Below, in pieces: positions 16,435 through 24,728 of a stretch of DNA of 64,000 nt. Source of the DNA: Leptotrichia sp. oral taxon 212 (GTDB lineage: Bacteria; Fusobacteriota; Fusobacteriia; Fusobacteriales; Leptotrichiaceae); the NCBI RefSeq assembly GCF_001274535.1, contig NZ_CP012410.1, positions 1,337,126 through 1,401,125 of the forward strand. The letters run 5' to 3'. A program made the position numbers and the translations under genes. Positions within the stretch are counted from its first letter, which is position 1. Each line of letters starts with the position of its first letter. The notes beneath the pieces were generated by a model. That model was not told the DNA's origin. It was given only the letters and a program-made list of their open reading frames with translations, and did not search any database.

Positions 16435-16920
16435 TTAAATCACCTTTTCAACTAATTCTAAAATTTTTTTTATTTCAATTTCTTCTAAATCATCTTCTAT
16501 TATAACTATACCATTTACTTTTATTGTAAAAGTAATATATTTTCCATTTTTTGGACTATTTGATGATAAATTTATATATTCAATATCAATTGATGAATTA
16601 TTTGATATGAATTCCAATCTCTTTAATAAATAAAAAAATTTGCCTCTATCCTTCTCAATCATCTTTAAAATGTTATCTATTTCATCCTTCATTTCAAAAT
16701 CTTCTTCACCAAGATTTATATCAATTATTCTATAATTCTGATTTAAAAAATATTCTTCTATAATTTTTAACATTAATTTTGAAGTTACTATTACTTGTCT
16801 TAGCCCTTTTTTATATTGAGATTCAACAAATTGAAAATAATTTTTTTGTAACTCAGAAGAATATTCAATTCCAACAACATTACTATTTTTTTCTTGAAAC
16901 AATTTAAAAATTTTCTTCAC
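16435..16920 (-). CDS. Hypothetical soluble protein, first gene of the three-gene cassette
   Basis: Not recognised. The 161-residue product starts at a GTG (16920) with GGAGG 8 nt upstream. It is soluble, with helical N-terminal and middle regions (IKKIFKLFQEKNS..., ...KDEIDNILKMIEKDRGKFFYLLKRLEF) and a C-terminal beta-hairpin (GKYITFTIKVNGIVIIEDD) followed by a short helix. The pattern could be a small adaptor or sensor. It is transcribed from the consensus-like promoter at 16958-16986 and runs without a gap into the membrane-protein gene. Confidence 0.68.
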   Translation of the reverse strand: MKKIFKLFQEKNSNVVGIEYSSELQKNYFQFVESQYKKGLRQVIVTSKLMLKIIEEYFLNQNYRIIDINLGEEDFEMKDEIDNILKMIEKDRGKFFYLLKRLEFISNNSSIDIEYINLSSNSPKNGKYITFTIKVNGIVIIEDDLEEIEIKKILELVEKVI

Positions 16921-16957
16921 TTGAAAAACCTCCTTATAGATTTAAATATTTTGATAA

Positions 16958-16986
16958 ATTATATCTCATATCTTCTTAAATTTCAA
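16958..16986 (-). promoter_or_regulatory. Sigma-70 promoter of the three-gene cassette
   Basis: On the minus strand TTGAAA (16981-16986), 17 bp, TATAAT (16958-16963), followed about 40 bp later by the GTG start. A second, extended -10 (TGCTATAAT, TATAAT at 17043-17048) lies upstream. The cassette therefore has its own strong promoter. Confidence 0.75.
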
Positions 16987-17101
16987 TAGTTTATAAAAAA
17001 AGAGAAAGACCAAATCTTTTTACAAAATTTTCATTATAACTTATTATAGCATATTGACTATACATTAAAATAACTAGTAAGCAGGCATTTTTTGGAAAAA
17101 C

Positions 17102-17488
17102 TTAAATTTTATTTAAAATTTTATCTAGAAATATCCATATGCTAATTATCTCTACTAGCCTATTTTTATTCCTTTTAACTGTCTTCTCATCTACTCCTAG
17201 AACTTCAGTTATTAAATTATTTATTTTCTTTTCAAAATATTTTATTTCAATTATTTTATCATGTTTGTCATCTTTCACATAATCCAAAGCAGCATTTATT
17301 AAATCTAATTTATCCTTTATTTTCTCAATTGATACTTCTAATTCATGTATCTTGTCTTCTACTTTTTCCAAATTGCTCTTATACTCAATATTTCCGCCAC
17401 TCACTATTTCTACATATCCTGAATAAGTTATTGCAATCCTATTTTCTTTTATTGTTTTTATTAACTTTTTTCTCTTTTCAATTATCAT
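17102..17488 (-). CDS. Phage-type ArpU/sigma-like transcriptional regulator
   Basis: The 128-residue product has a coiled-coil middle (VEDKIHELEVSIEKIKDKLDLINAAL) and then KIIEIKYFEKKINNLITEVLGVDEKTVKRNKNRLVEIIS. This matches the C-terminal helix-turn-helix of ArpU/RinA-like late regulators in phages ('IIELKYF...I...L..SE.TV.R.KN'). No ribosome site is visible before the ATG. Upstream lies degenerate phage-like sequence, so this may be a remnant of a prophage that no longer has structural genes. A chromosomal sigma-70 region-4-like regulator is the alternative. Confidence 0.6.
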   Translation of the reverse strand: MIIEKRKKLIKTIKENRIAITYSGYVEIVSGGNIEYKSNLEKVEDKIHELEVSIEKIKDKLDLINAALDYVKDDKHDKIIEIKYFEKKINNLITEVLGVDEKTVKRNKNRLVEIISIWIFLDKILNKI

Positions 17489-17842
17489 TTATTATGATTT
17501 TGTACATTTTGTTATAACATTCCCTTGCTGTTATTTCAATCAGTTCGTCTGTTTGATTCTCAATTTCTTATTTTTTTAAATAATTCATTATTTCTTTTAA
17601 AATATTACTTTTTTTGCTTTCCATTTTTTGTTTTATCACTTCTTTATCATAATTATTCTCATTATAAAATTCCAATAAATATTTTTTATTTTTTGAAAAT
17701 ATTCACTCAAACATTTATTTGCTTTCTTTTTATCAGACTCTTTGTCAATAGTGAGAGGAGGGAAAAGTTCGATGACCTTAAGAGATTCTAAGCTTAACAA
17801 GCTTTTTAAGGTTGTCGATTTTTTTATTCCCTCGCTTGACAA
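17489..17842 (-). pseudogene. Degenerate phage-like coding remnants
   Basis: Between the ArpU-like gene and rlmD lie broken frames. One reads MSSEGIKKSTTLKSLLSLES... and then, after a one-base shift near 17700, continues as NKKYLLEFYNENNYDKEVI to a stop. A further short frame ends ...ITARECYNKMYKIIINDN just before the ArpU start. Lys/Asn-rich, no family recognised. This looks like small early phage genes in decay, next to the 3' end of rlmD. Confidence 0.4.
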
Positions 17843-17849
17843 AAAGCCT

Positions 17850-17922
17850 AAATAAAAAAGTGGACTATGGTGATTAAATAATTTGTTACCAGTAGTGTTA
17901 CCATTTTGTTACCAATAGTCCA
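17850..17922 (-). terminator. rlmD terminator with three GGTAAC repeats in the loop
   Basis: On the minus strand TGGACTATTGGT (17911-17922) pairs with ACCATAGTCCA (17861-17871), followed by TTTTTT. The loop of about 40 nt contains three copies of TGGTAAC (17885-17891, 17897-17903, 17908-17914). It is 45 bp past the rlmD stop. Confidence 0.65.
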
Positions 17923-17966
17923 ATTTTATCTTATTTTTTTTCAATTTATTTCAATTTTTTATTTTC

Positions 17967-19415
17967 TCAACCCCTATAATCCCTTATTTTCCTTAACATA
18001 CTCACTACTTCCATATGTGGTGTAACCGGGAACATATCGACTGGACAGACTTTTACAATCTCGTATCCATTCTCCTGAAAAGTTACCAAATCCTGAACCA
18101 GTGTTTTTGGATTGCATGAAACGTAAATTATATTTGAAACATCATATTTCAGAAGTTTCATTATAGTCTTTTCTCCAACTCCTGGTCTTGGCGGATCAAG
18201 AATTATAATATCAGGTTTTATTTCCTTTTCTTCCAGCTCATCGAGTTTCTCAAATACATCTCCCGCAATGAACTCGGCATTATCTATATTGTTTAATCTT
18301 GCATTTTCATTGGCTTTTCTGACTGCTTCTTCCACAAGTTCTATCCCATAAACTTTTTTAGCCTTTTTTGATACAATCTGACCTATTGTTCCCGTTCCGC
18401 TGAACAGATCAAAAATAGTACATTCCTTTGTATTCTCATCAATATTATCAATGTACTCCATAACTTTTCCATAAAGAAGTTCCACTCCATCAGAATTTGT
18501 CTGAAAAAAGCTGTATGGACTTATTTTAAATTTCAGTCCAAAAATTTCTTCCGTCAAATCCCTTTCCCCATATAAAATAGTTTCACTCTCAGAAATAACC
18601 ATATCTGAGAAATTATCATTAAATGTATGTAAAATTCCTGAAATTTTAAATCCGTCGCTCAAATTTAATGCCAGAAGACCTTCCTTGAACATTTCCTGAA
18701 ATTCCCTCTTCTGTGTGTCCTCAATTTCTGTAGTCGTTATAATATTTACTAAAATCTGCTTTGTAAATTCTGCTTTCCGTATTACCAGATTTCTAAAAAA
18801 CCCTTTATGATCAAGCCTGTGATAAAAATCAAGACCTGTTTTCTTACAGAATTCATTACAGAAAATATATATCTGATTAAAATTATCATCCATCAGCTTA
18901 AGTCCGTCAACTTCCACAATATCGTGAAAACTGTTCTGCTTATGAAGCCCAAGAATTATAGGACCGTCTTTTACTGCATTTCCAAAGCTGAATTCCATTT
19001 TATTCCTATATTTTTCTGGCTTCGGACTTTTAACCGGTTCTTCAAAAATATACTCATTTCTAATAACTCTGTCCAGTTCTTTCTTAATATGCCCTGCCTT
19101 AATTTCCAGCTGTTCTTCATAAGTATAGTACTGATAGTTGCATCCCCCATTTTGTCTAGCTTCATCATCATAAATCGCATTTTTTCTCCCTGCAAAATCA
19201 ACTATTTTACAATGTATCAGCTCGTATTTATGACGTCTTTTAACAAAAATCCCTTCAACAATCTGATTCTGTGCAGCATTTATATTTGTATATATTTTAT
19301 TCTCATCGTAGAAACCATATGCTCTGCCTTTTGTATCAAGATTTTCAATTTTTAATTGTATCAAATCACCTTTTTTTAAAGTTTTTTTATCTATCTTTTC
19401 CATTAACTTCTCCAT
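17967..19415 (-). CDS. rlmD: 23S rRNA (uracil-C5) methyltransferase, RlmD/RumA family
   Basis: SAM-dependent m5U methyltransferase of 23S rRNA. The 482-residue product has an N-terminal TRAM RNA-binding domain (KKGDLIQLKIENLDTKGRAYGF). Next comes the Fe-S cluster region with Cys near residues 69 and 93 (GGCNYQYY). The catalytic domain has FFQTNSDGVELLY, FDLFSGTGTIG (SAM site), ILDPPRPG and SCNPKTL with nucleophile C434. Target position (U1939 versus U747/U54-like) cannot be told from sequence alone; RlmC and TrmA are paralogues. It is followed 4 bp upstream on the same strand by the aminotransferase gene, so the two form an operon. Confidence 0.93.
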   Translation of the reverse strand: MEKLMEKIDKKTLKKGDLIQLKIENLDTKGRAYGFYDENKIYTNINAAQNQIVEGIFVKRRHKYELIHCKIVDFAGRKNAIYDDEARQNGGCNYQYYTYEEQLEIKAGHIKKELDRVIRNEYIFEEPVKSPKPEKYRNKMEFSFGNAVKDGPIILGLHKQNSFHDIVEVDGLKLMDDNFNQIYIFCNEFCKKTGLDFYHRLDHKGFFRNLVIRKAEFTKQILVNIITTTEIEDTQKREFQEMFKEGLLALNLSDGFKISGILHTFNDNFSDMVISESETILYGERDLTEEIFGLKFKISPYSFFQTNSDGVELLYGKVMEYIDNIDENTKECTIFDLFSGTGTIGQIVSKKAKKVYGIELVEEAVRKANENARLNNIDNAEFIAGDVFEKLDELEEKEIKPDIIILDPPRPGVGEKTIMKLLKYDVSNIIYVSCNPKTLVQDLVTFQENGYEIVKVCPVDMFPVTPHMEVVSMLRKIRDYRG

Positions 19416-19419
19416 TTTA

Positions 19420-20565
19420 TTATAAATTCATATATTTTTTCAGTCTTCCAATTGCCTCTTCCAGTACAGGTATGTCATGAACTATGGAAAATCTTACATA
19501 ACCTTCCACCTGAAATGTTGACCCCGGAACAATTGCAAGACCTGTTTTTTCAAGTAAATCCAGTGCAAAATCCAAGGACTTCATATTTTTAAGCCTGTCT
19601 ATATTCTCATATCCTGCAAAAATATAGAATGCTCCTTTAGGTTCAAGACATTTAAATCTCATTTTTTCAAGTTCGTTCTTAAAATATTCAACTCTTTTTC
19701 TATATATTTCAGAAACTTCCTTTCTGTCTGAACATTTTTCAAGAGCCACCAGTGCTCCATATTGTGACAATGTAGAAGTACTTGTAACATTATACTGGCT
19801 TACTTTTTTTACCTGAAGCTGTAAATCAGGATTTGTAATTATATACCCTATTCTGTACCCTGTCATTGAATGCGATTTTGAAAATCCGCTCACTACTATA
19901 AGCTTTTTTTCTAATTTTTCCCAATATTCTGCAAAAGAAGTATATTCCTCAAAAACAATGGAAGCATATATTTCATCACTTAAAAGATATATTTCTTTAT
20001 CTTTTAACAAAGCTGCAATTTTCTCCATTTCTTCCTTTGGCAGAGTTGTTCCCGACGGATTGTTCGGGTTAGTCAGAATTACAAGCTTTGTTTTTGGTGT
20101 TATATGTTTTTCAAGTATTTCTGCTGTCAGCTTAAATTCATTTTCCCTCAGGTCAATGTATTTAGGAGTACCTCCTGTCAGCTTTATTAATGAACCATAT
20201 CCCACATAGGCAGGAGTAGGCATCAGAACTTCATCTCCATCAGCAATTATAGCTTTCATTACTGATCCCAGTCCTTCAGTAGATCCCACTGTTACAAGAA
20301 CATTATCTGCAGAAAATTTTCCACTAAAATTTTCATTATAAAAGTCAGCTATTTTTTGGCGTAATTCAGGCATTCCACCTACAGGAGAGTATTTTATCCT
20401 TGTATTTACTGCGTGATGTGCAACAGCTTTCTTTACTTCTTCCGGTACATCAATATCAGGCTCGCCAAGTGACATATTTATTGTATTTTCATAAGTCTGC
20501 ATTTTTTCATATATTTTTCTTATATCTGAAATCTGTATTTCTTTTACTGTTTTATTTATATACAT
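19420..20565 (-). CDS. Class I/II pyridoxal-phosphate aminotransferase (aspartate aminotransferase-like)
   Basis: Predicted fold-type I aminotransferase, 381 residues from the start chosen here. Visible motifs: YSPVGGMPELR near residue 80, LTNPNNPSGTTLP near 160, and SGFSKSHSMTGYRIGY with the Schiff-base Lys at residue 230. A C-terminal FSIVHD stretch with the conserved Arg contacts substrate. The start is set at the ATG at 20565 because GGGG lies about 5 nt upstream; the GTG five codons earlier lies on the other side of that site. Substrate (aspartate, alanine or aromatic) is not determinable by eye. It ends 4 bp before rlmD starts. Confidence 0.88.
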   Translation of the reverse strand: MYINKTVKEIQISDIRKIYEKMQTYENTINMSLGEPDIDVPEEVKKAVAHHAVNTRIKYSPVGGMPELRQKIADFYNENFSGKFSADNVLVTVGSTEGLGSVMKAIIADGDEVLMPTPAYVGYGSLIKLTGGTPKYIDLRENEFKLTAEILEKHITPKTKLVILTNPNNPSGTTLPKEEMEKIAALLKDKEIYLLSDEIYASIVFEEYTSFAEYWEKLEKKLIVVSGFSKSHSMTGYRIGYIITNPDLQLQVKKVSQYNVTSTSTLSQYGALVALEKCSDRKEVSEIYRKRVEYFKNELEKMRFKCLEPKGAFYIFAGYENIDRLKNMKSLDFALDLLEKTGLAIVPGSTFQVEGYVRFSIVHDIPVLEEAIGRLKKYMNL

Positions 20566-20771
20566 AATTTCCCCTTTCACTGTTAAAATACTGTTATTTG
20601 TTTATTTTATCATATTTTGCAGCTAAAAAACAATTACGTCTCACTTTTTATTTGAAAATTTTTAAAATTTAGTTTGTATTATGTATATTTTTTTGATAAA
20701 ATCTATATGTAGCTCTTTTAATTTTTAACTTGAGCTATCAGAGAAAAATTTAACATTGAAAGGATAATATA

Positions 20772-21521
20772 ATGAGTGAAGATAAGCAGCAATCAATAAA
20801 TTTAAATATAATAATCAAAATAATTTATAAAAATATTTTTCTTATAGGACTTGTTACCATTCTTATGACCGGATTAGCAGGTTTTTATGCTTTTAGAAGT
20901 AAAGGGTTTAAAAGTGAAATTATTTTATATGGAAATGACAGGGTTTTAAATGAAATCGGAGAAAATTCCCAGTATTCGTTAAACTCCTTTGATTTTCTGA
21001 AATTTATAAAAAACAATTCAAAAACATTGACAAATACAAAACTTTCTGAAGAAAAATTTTTAAAGGAAATGTCAAAAAAACTGACAGCACAGACAGAAAC
21101 TGGAGATCCTACAGTTAAAGTAAAATATTCCAATTCAAATAAAACTGAAGCAGAAAATTTTTCCAAAGAATATACTGACCTTGCAGCAAAATATCTGGCT
21201 ACAAAGGAAGACGCCTTCTTAGACAGAAATATTAAGCTACTGGAAGAACAGTACGATTTTCTGACGAATAATGTTGATTTAAGGACAACAAAGGATTCAT
21301 TGAGTGATACACTTGTTTCCAGACTTGCATACTACAGACTCCTGAAAAATGATACTTCTCCCCTTGTAAAACTTGTAAATATAAATGTAAAACCTGCATT
21401 AAATAAGAAACTTGTTCTGGCAGGCGGGATTTTCTCAGGATTATTTTTAGGAGTTTTGATTGCATTTATTAAAGAATTCTCCAAATCACTCGACTGGAAT
21501 GACATAAAATCAAAAAAATAA
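20772..21521 (+). CDS. Wzz-like chain-length determinant family membrane protein
   Basis: The 249-residue protein has two membrane spans bracketing a periplasmic domain, as in Wzz/polysaccharide co-polymerases: TM1 about residues 23-43, and TM2 about 214-235 (LVLAGGIFSGLFLGVLIAFI) preceded by the family-typical Pro (VKPALNKK). The middle is helical and Lys/Glu-rich. Unlike normal Wzz, no polysaccharide genes surround it. Instead it is followed 16 bp later by a PTS permease. Its leader has a TAGCTC/GAGCTA hairpin (20710-20737) of unclear meaning; otherwise 20581-20771 holds nothing recognised. Confidence 0.7.
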   Translation: MSEDKQQSINLNIIIKIIYKNIFLIGLVTILMTGLAGFYAFRSKGFKSEIILYGNDRVLNEIGENSQYSLNSFDFLKFIKNNSKTLTNTKLSEEKFLKEMSKKLTAQTETGDPTVKVKYSNSNKTEAENFSKEYTDLAAKYLATKEDAFLDRNIKLLEEQYDFLTNNVDLRTTKDSLSDTLVSRLAYYRLLKNDTSPLVKLVNINVKPALNKKLVLAGGIFSGLFLGVLIAFIKEFSKSLDWNDIKSKK

Positions 21522-21537
21522 CTATTAGGAGGAATTT

Positions 21538-23352
21538 ATGAAAGATAAAGCTTCTAGTAAGCTTAAAACAATGGGAAAAGCTTCCATTTTTCCAATAGCA
21601 TTGTTGCCTCTTGCCGGACTTTTTCTCGGACTGGGAACATTATTTACAGATGCTGTTAATATAAAAGTATATGGTCTTCAGAATATTTTAGGGAAAGTAT
21701 ATTTTGTCGGAAGTACTCTTGCTGTAACTAAAACTACTGTACTGTATGAATTTCTGATTATTCTTTCAAAGCTTGGAAACGTAATTTTTTCAAACCTTCC
21801 TCTACTTTTTGCAATTGGAATGGCATTTGCATTTTCAAAATATGAAAAAGCTACAGCGGCACTTATGGGAGCTGTATTTTTTCTAGTTATGCATCAGACA
21901 ATCAATGGTCTATTATCTACATCCCTGGTACCAGGTGTTTCAATTGTAACTGACACTCCTGATAATCCTTATGCAATGCTTATGGCTGGACAAAGTTTTA
22001 TACTTGGAATACAGTCACTCCAAATGGGAATATTCGGAGGAATTATCGCTGGACTTATGACTTCAGGAATACATAACAGATATTGTAAAATAAAATTATA
22101 TTCTGACAGTGATTCTGTTTCTGTTGCTGAATTTTTCAAAATTTCAAAACTGACAGTTATTTTAACTATTATATGTGCTGTTTTTACCGGTATTGTTTCG
22201 TATGTCATATGGCCACTTATACAGATGGGAGCTGCTAATTTAGGATTTTTTATAAAAAATACAGGATATGTCGGAACATTCCTGTTTGGTTTCATGGAAA
22301 GAATATTTATGCCTTTTGGATTACAGAATGTTTTTTCACTCCATCTTATGTATACAAAACTGGGTGGAGAAATGATTATCGGCGGAACTGCTGTTCAGGG
22401 ATTTCATAATATATTTTTAAATCATCTTACTAATCCTGCTATAAAAAAATTTTCTATTGACTATACAAGATTCATGACAGGAAAATATTTATTTATGATG
22501 TTTGGTCTACCTGCAGCTTCACTTGCAATGTATAATGCAGCTTCAAAAGATAGAAAAAAATTTATAAGAGGCCTGCTTTTTTCAGTAGCCTTTGCTTCAT
22601 TCCTTGTAGGATTTACTGAGCCACTGGAACTCCTTCTTCTGTTTACTGCTCCGTTATTATATGTAATACATATTATTCTGGCAGGACTTTCTTTCGTAGT
22701 AATGCAGATTATTAATGTTTCAGTCGGATTGTCCTTTTCCGGAGGATTAATGGATTACTATATGTTTGGTGTTCTACAAGGACAGCCTAAAACTGGATGG
22801 ACTACTATCATTCCTTTAGGAATTGCATGCTTTGTAATTTATTACCTGTTGTTTAGAATTCTTATCAGCAAGTTGAATTTAAAAACTCTCGGAAGAGAAA
22901 ATATGAAACATTATAAAAAGACAGATAAGGATAAAAAATTTCAGACTGAAGATGCTGTTGCAGCTGAAAAAATTTCTGAAGATGAAAATAAATCTGAAAA
23001 TACTAATGAAACTACAAATGAATCTTCTAACAATAAATCTGAAAATCCTGAAAAAGAAGATTCCAAAGAAAACAATATTATAGATTTAGAAAAAACTGAA
23101 GCAATTATTTCAGCTCTTGGAGGAAAGGAAAATATAGTAAAAATCGATAACTGCTCTTCCAGATTGAAACTTGAAATGAAAAATAATTCTCTTGTTAATG
23201 ATGCGGCTTTAAAAATTACCGGTGCACTAGGAGTTATAAAAAAAGAAGACTCTGTTCAGGTAATTTATGGTTCTGCTACATCAGTTATAAAAACAGGATT
23301 AGAAGAGTTTTTGAAAGCAAATGAAAATACAAATAATGATAATGAAAATTAA
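21538..23352 (+). CDS. PTS glucose/maltose/GlcNAc-type EIIBC permease
   Basis: Takes up and phosphorylates a sugar. The EIIC domain (about residues 1-450) has ten-odd membrane spans and the family GFTEPLE substrate motif near residue 362, followed by an FSGG..DY segment near 400. An unusual acidic Asn/Glu-rich linker (about 470-510) joins it to the EIIB domain, whose phosphorylated C539 lies in DNCSSRLKLE. There is no EIIA domain, so EIIA is supplied from elsewhere. The ribosome site AGGAGG is strong. It is in an operon with the Wzz-like gene. Substrate (glucose, maltose, GlcNAc) is undetermined. Confidence 0.9.
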   Translation: MKDKASSKLKTMGKASIFPIALLPLAGLFLGLGTLFTDAVNIKVYGLQNILGKVYFVGSTLAVTKTTVLYEFLIILSKLGNVIFSNLPLLFAIGMAFAFSKYEKATAALMGAVFFLVMHQTINGLLSTSLVPGVSIVTDTPDNPYAMLMAGQSFILGIQSLQMGIFGGIIAGLMTSGIHNRYCKIKLYSDSDSVSVAEFFKISKLTVILTIICAVFTGIVSYVIWPLIQMGAANLGFFIKNTGYVGTFLFGFMERIFMPFGLQNVFSLHLMYTKLGGEMIIGGTAVQGFHNIFLNHLTNPAIKKFSIDYTRFMTGKYLFMMFGLPAASLAMYNAASKDRKKFIRGLLFSVAFASFLVGFTEPLELLLLFTAPLLYVIHIILAGLSFVVMQIINVSVGLSFSGGLMDYYMFGVLQGQPKTGWTTIIPLGIACFVIYYLLFRILISKLNLKTLGRENMKHYKKTDKDKKFQTEDAVAAEKISEDENKSENTNETTNESSNNKSENPEKEDSKENNIIDLEKTEAIISALGGKENIVKIDNCSSRLKLEMKNNSLVNDAALKITGALGVIKKEDSVQVIYGSATSVIKTGLEEFLKANENTNNDNEN

Positions 23353-23371
23353 ACAGATAAAATTTCATATA

Positions 23372-23416
23372 AAAATAGTCTTCCATGGTAAAAAATATCA
23401 CAGAAGACTATTTTCT
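23372..23416. terminator. Bidirectional terminator after the PTS gene
   Basis: AAAATAGTCTTC (23372-23383) pairs perfectly with GAAGACTATTTT (23403-23414). It serves the PTS gene and, reading the other way, the 23408 membrane-protein gene, whose stop codon lies inside it. Confidence 0.85.
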
Positions 23417-23758
23417 ATACAGTAAAATTCCGATTATTATAAAAAAACTACTATACATGGCAATAAAAGCAACATAAGTTTCTTTATTTATTGCTACAAT
23501 TAAAAAAGTAATAATTGAAAGCAATATTAACATTAATTTATTTACATCCCACAATATTTTAGCACATAAATATCCTATTAAAACCGATATCATTGAATGA
23601 ATAATAACTGTAAGTATACGCTCTCCACGCAATGAATAAGATAAATAAACAGAAAACTTTAAAAACTCTGCTCTTGTATGTAAAGAATAGAGAAAAATAA
23701 AATAAATAGTCAATTTCAATATTAATAATATTATATTTTGTATTTTTATATTTTTCAC
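23408..23758 (-). CDS. Small hypothetical membrane protein
   Basis: Not recognised. The 116 residues contain four hydrophobic segments (about 8-24, 46-66, 72-90, 95-113) with few charges and a short loop LRGERIL near residue 44. It is last in the minus-strand run that includes the nucleoside hydrolase upstream (16 bp gap), so the two may be co-transcribed. No enzyme motif is seen. Confidence 0.55.
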   Translation of the reverse strand: MKNIKIQNIILLILKLTIYFIFLYSLHTRAEFLKFSVYLSYSLRGERILTVIIHSMISVLIGYLCAKILWDVNKLMLILLSIITFLIVAINKETYVAFIAMYSSFFIIIGILLYRK

Positions 23759-23773
23759 ACTAACCCCATAAAA

Positions 23774-24712
23774 TTAGTACATTTTTATAACTTCATATAA
23801 AAGATTCCAGAATTTTTCCAGATTAATTTTCTTTCCTGCCATTATAACAGCACCTTTTTGATTTCCTGTATTTTCACAATTACAGCTGCTGCACACTGTC
23901 TGACCATACTTTTCAGCATCTTTGATTTCAACTATGCATTCTACCTTTTCCAGTTCAACAATGCTTTCATCTATAATATAAGCCAGTGTCACAACATCAT
24001 GTAATGTATGATATATGAAATTTCCGTTTTCATCGTATCTTTTTGGGAAATGCAGGCTCTGATATAAAAAGTCACTTGCTTTTGTATTTGTTGCCTGAAT
24101 TTTATTTACAATTTCTGCATCAGGCATTGTCTTATTTGTAACATCAAGTCCCATCATTACAACAGGTACACCTGATGAAAATACAATATGAGCCGCTTCA
24201 GGATCCGCATATATATTAAATTCAGCAAAAGGAGTATGATTTCCGGCACCACAGCTTCCACCCATAAGAACTATCCTTTTAATTTTTCCTTTTATTTCAG
24301 GCTCAAGTCTCAATGCCATTGCAATATTTGTCAAAGGTCCCACAGGAACAAGTGTAATTTTTTCTTCACTATTTAAAAGGGTATCCACTATGAAATTCAC
24401 TGCATGCTTTTTTTCAATCTTTCTTTCTGTCCCAGGTAATTTTATTCCATCCAGTCCTGTTTCCCCATGAAAATCACTTGCAATAACCTGTTTTCTTACA
24501 AGCGGACCTTTCACTCCACCATGCACATGTGTATCAAATCCAAAATAATCGCATATTCTCAACGCATTATTTGTTACATTTTCATAAGTCTGATTTCCTG
24601 CAACTACTGTTATCCCTAATAAATCCAACTTTTCATGAAGTCCTGCCACCATTATTGCAATCGCATCATCATGTCCCGGATCACAATCTAAAATTATTTT
24701 TTCTTTTGCCAT
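23774..24712 (-). CDS. Inosine-uridine preferring nucleoside hydrolase
   Basis: Hydrolyses nucleosides to ribose and base. The 312-residue protein begins with the Ca-binding DCDPGHDDAIAI motif (residues 9-20). Later come the family VPVGPLTNIAMAL stretch, MGGS and the NIYADPEAA motif near residue 166, and HDVVTLAYI near the C-terminal His. A second copy occurs at 31467-32408. AGAGAAGGAGAG precedes the ATG. It lies 16 bp from the alkD-type gene and may share its transcript. It sits outside the LacI-regulated cluster. Confidence 0.92.
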   Translation of the reverse strand: MAKEKIILDCDPGHDDAIAIMVAGLHEKLDLLGITVVAGNQTYENVTNNALRICDYFGFDTHVHGGVKGPLVRKQVIASDFHGETGLDGIKLPGTERKIEKKHAVNFIVDTLLNSEEKITLVPVGPLTNIAMALRLEPEIKGKIKRIVLMGGSCGAGNHTPFAEFNIYADPEAAHIVFSSGVPVVMMGLDVTNKTMPDAEIVNKIQATNTKASDFLYQSLHFPKRYDENGNFIYHTLHDVVTLAYIIDESIVELEKVECIVEIKDAEKYGQTVCSSCNCENTGNQKGAVIMAGKKINLEKFWNLLYEVIKMY

Positions 24713-24728
24713 AGCTATCTCTCCTTCT

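Noticed and set aside
14881-16920. Kiwa (KwaA/KwaB) assignment for the unknown cassette
   Set aside because: The membrane gene plus soluble gene layout prompted it, but the two-span topology with a beta-rich domain and lack of a recognisable DUF4868 pattern argue against it, and the first gene has no place in Kiwa.
17861-17922. Phage attachment site from the GTTACCA repeats
   Set aside because: The repeats sit in the loop of a plausible terminator and no integrase or second copy is visible in the window, so att status cannot be supported.
20710-20737. TAGCTC/GAGCTA hairpin as a riboswitch for the Wzz-PTS operon
   Set aside because: Only a 6-bp stem with an AT-rich loop and no conserved aptamer features.
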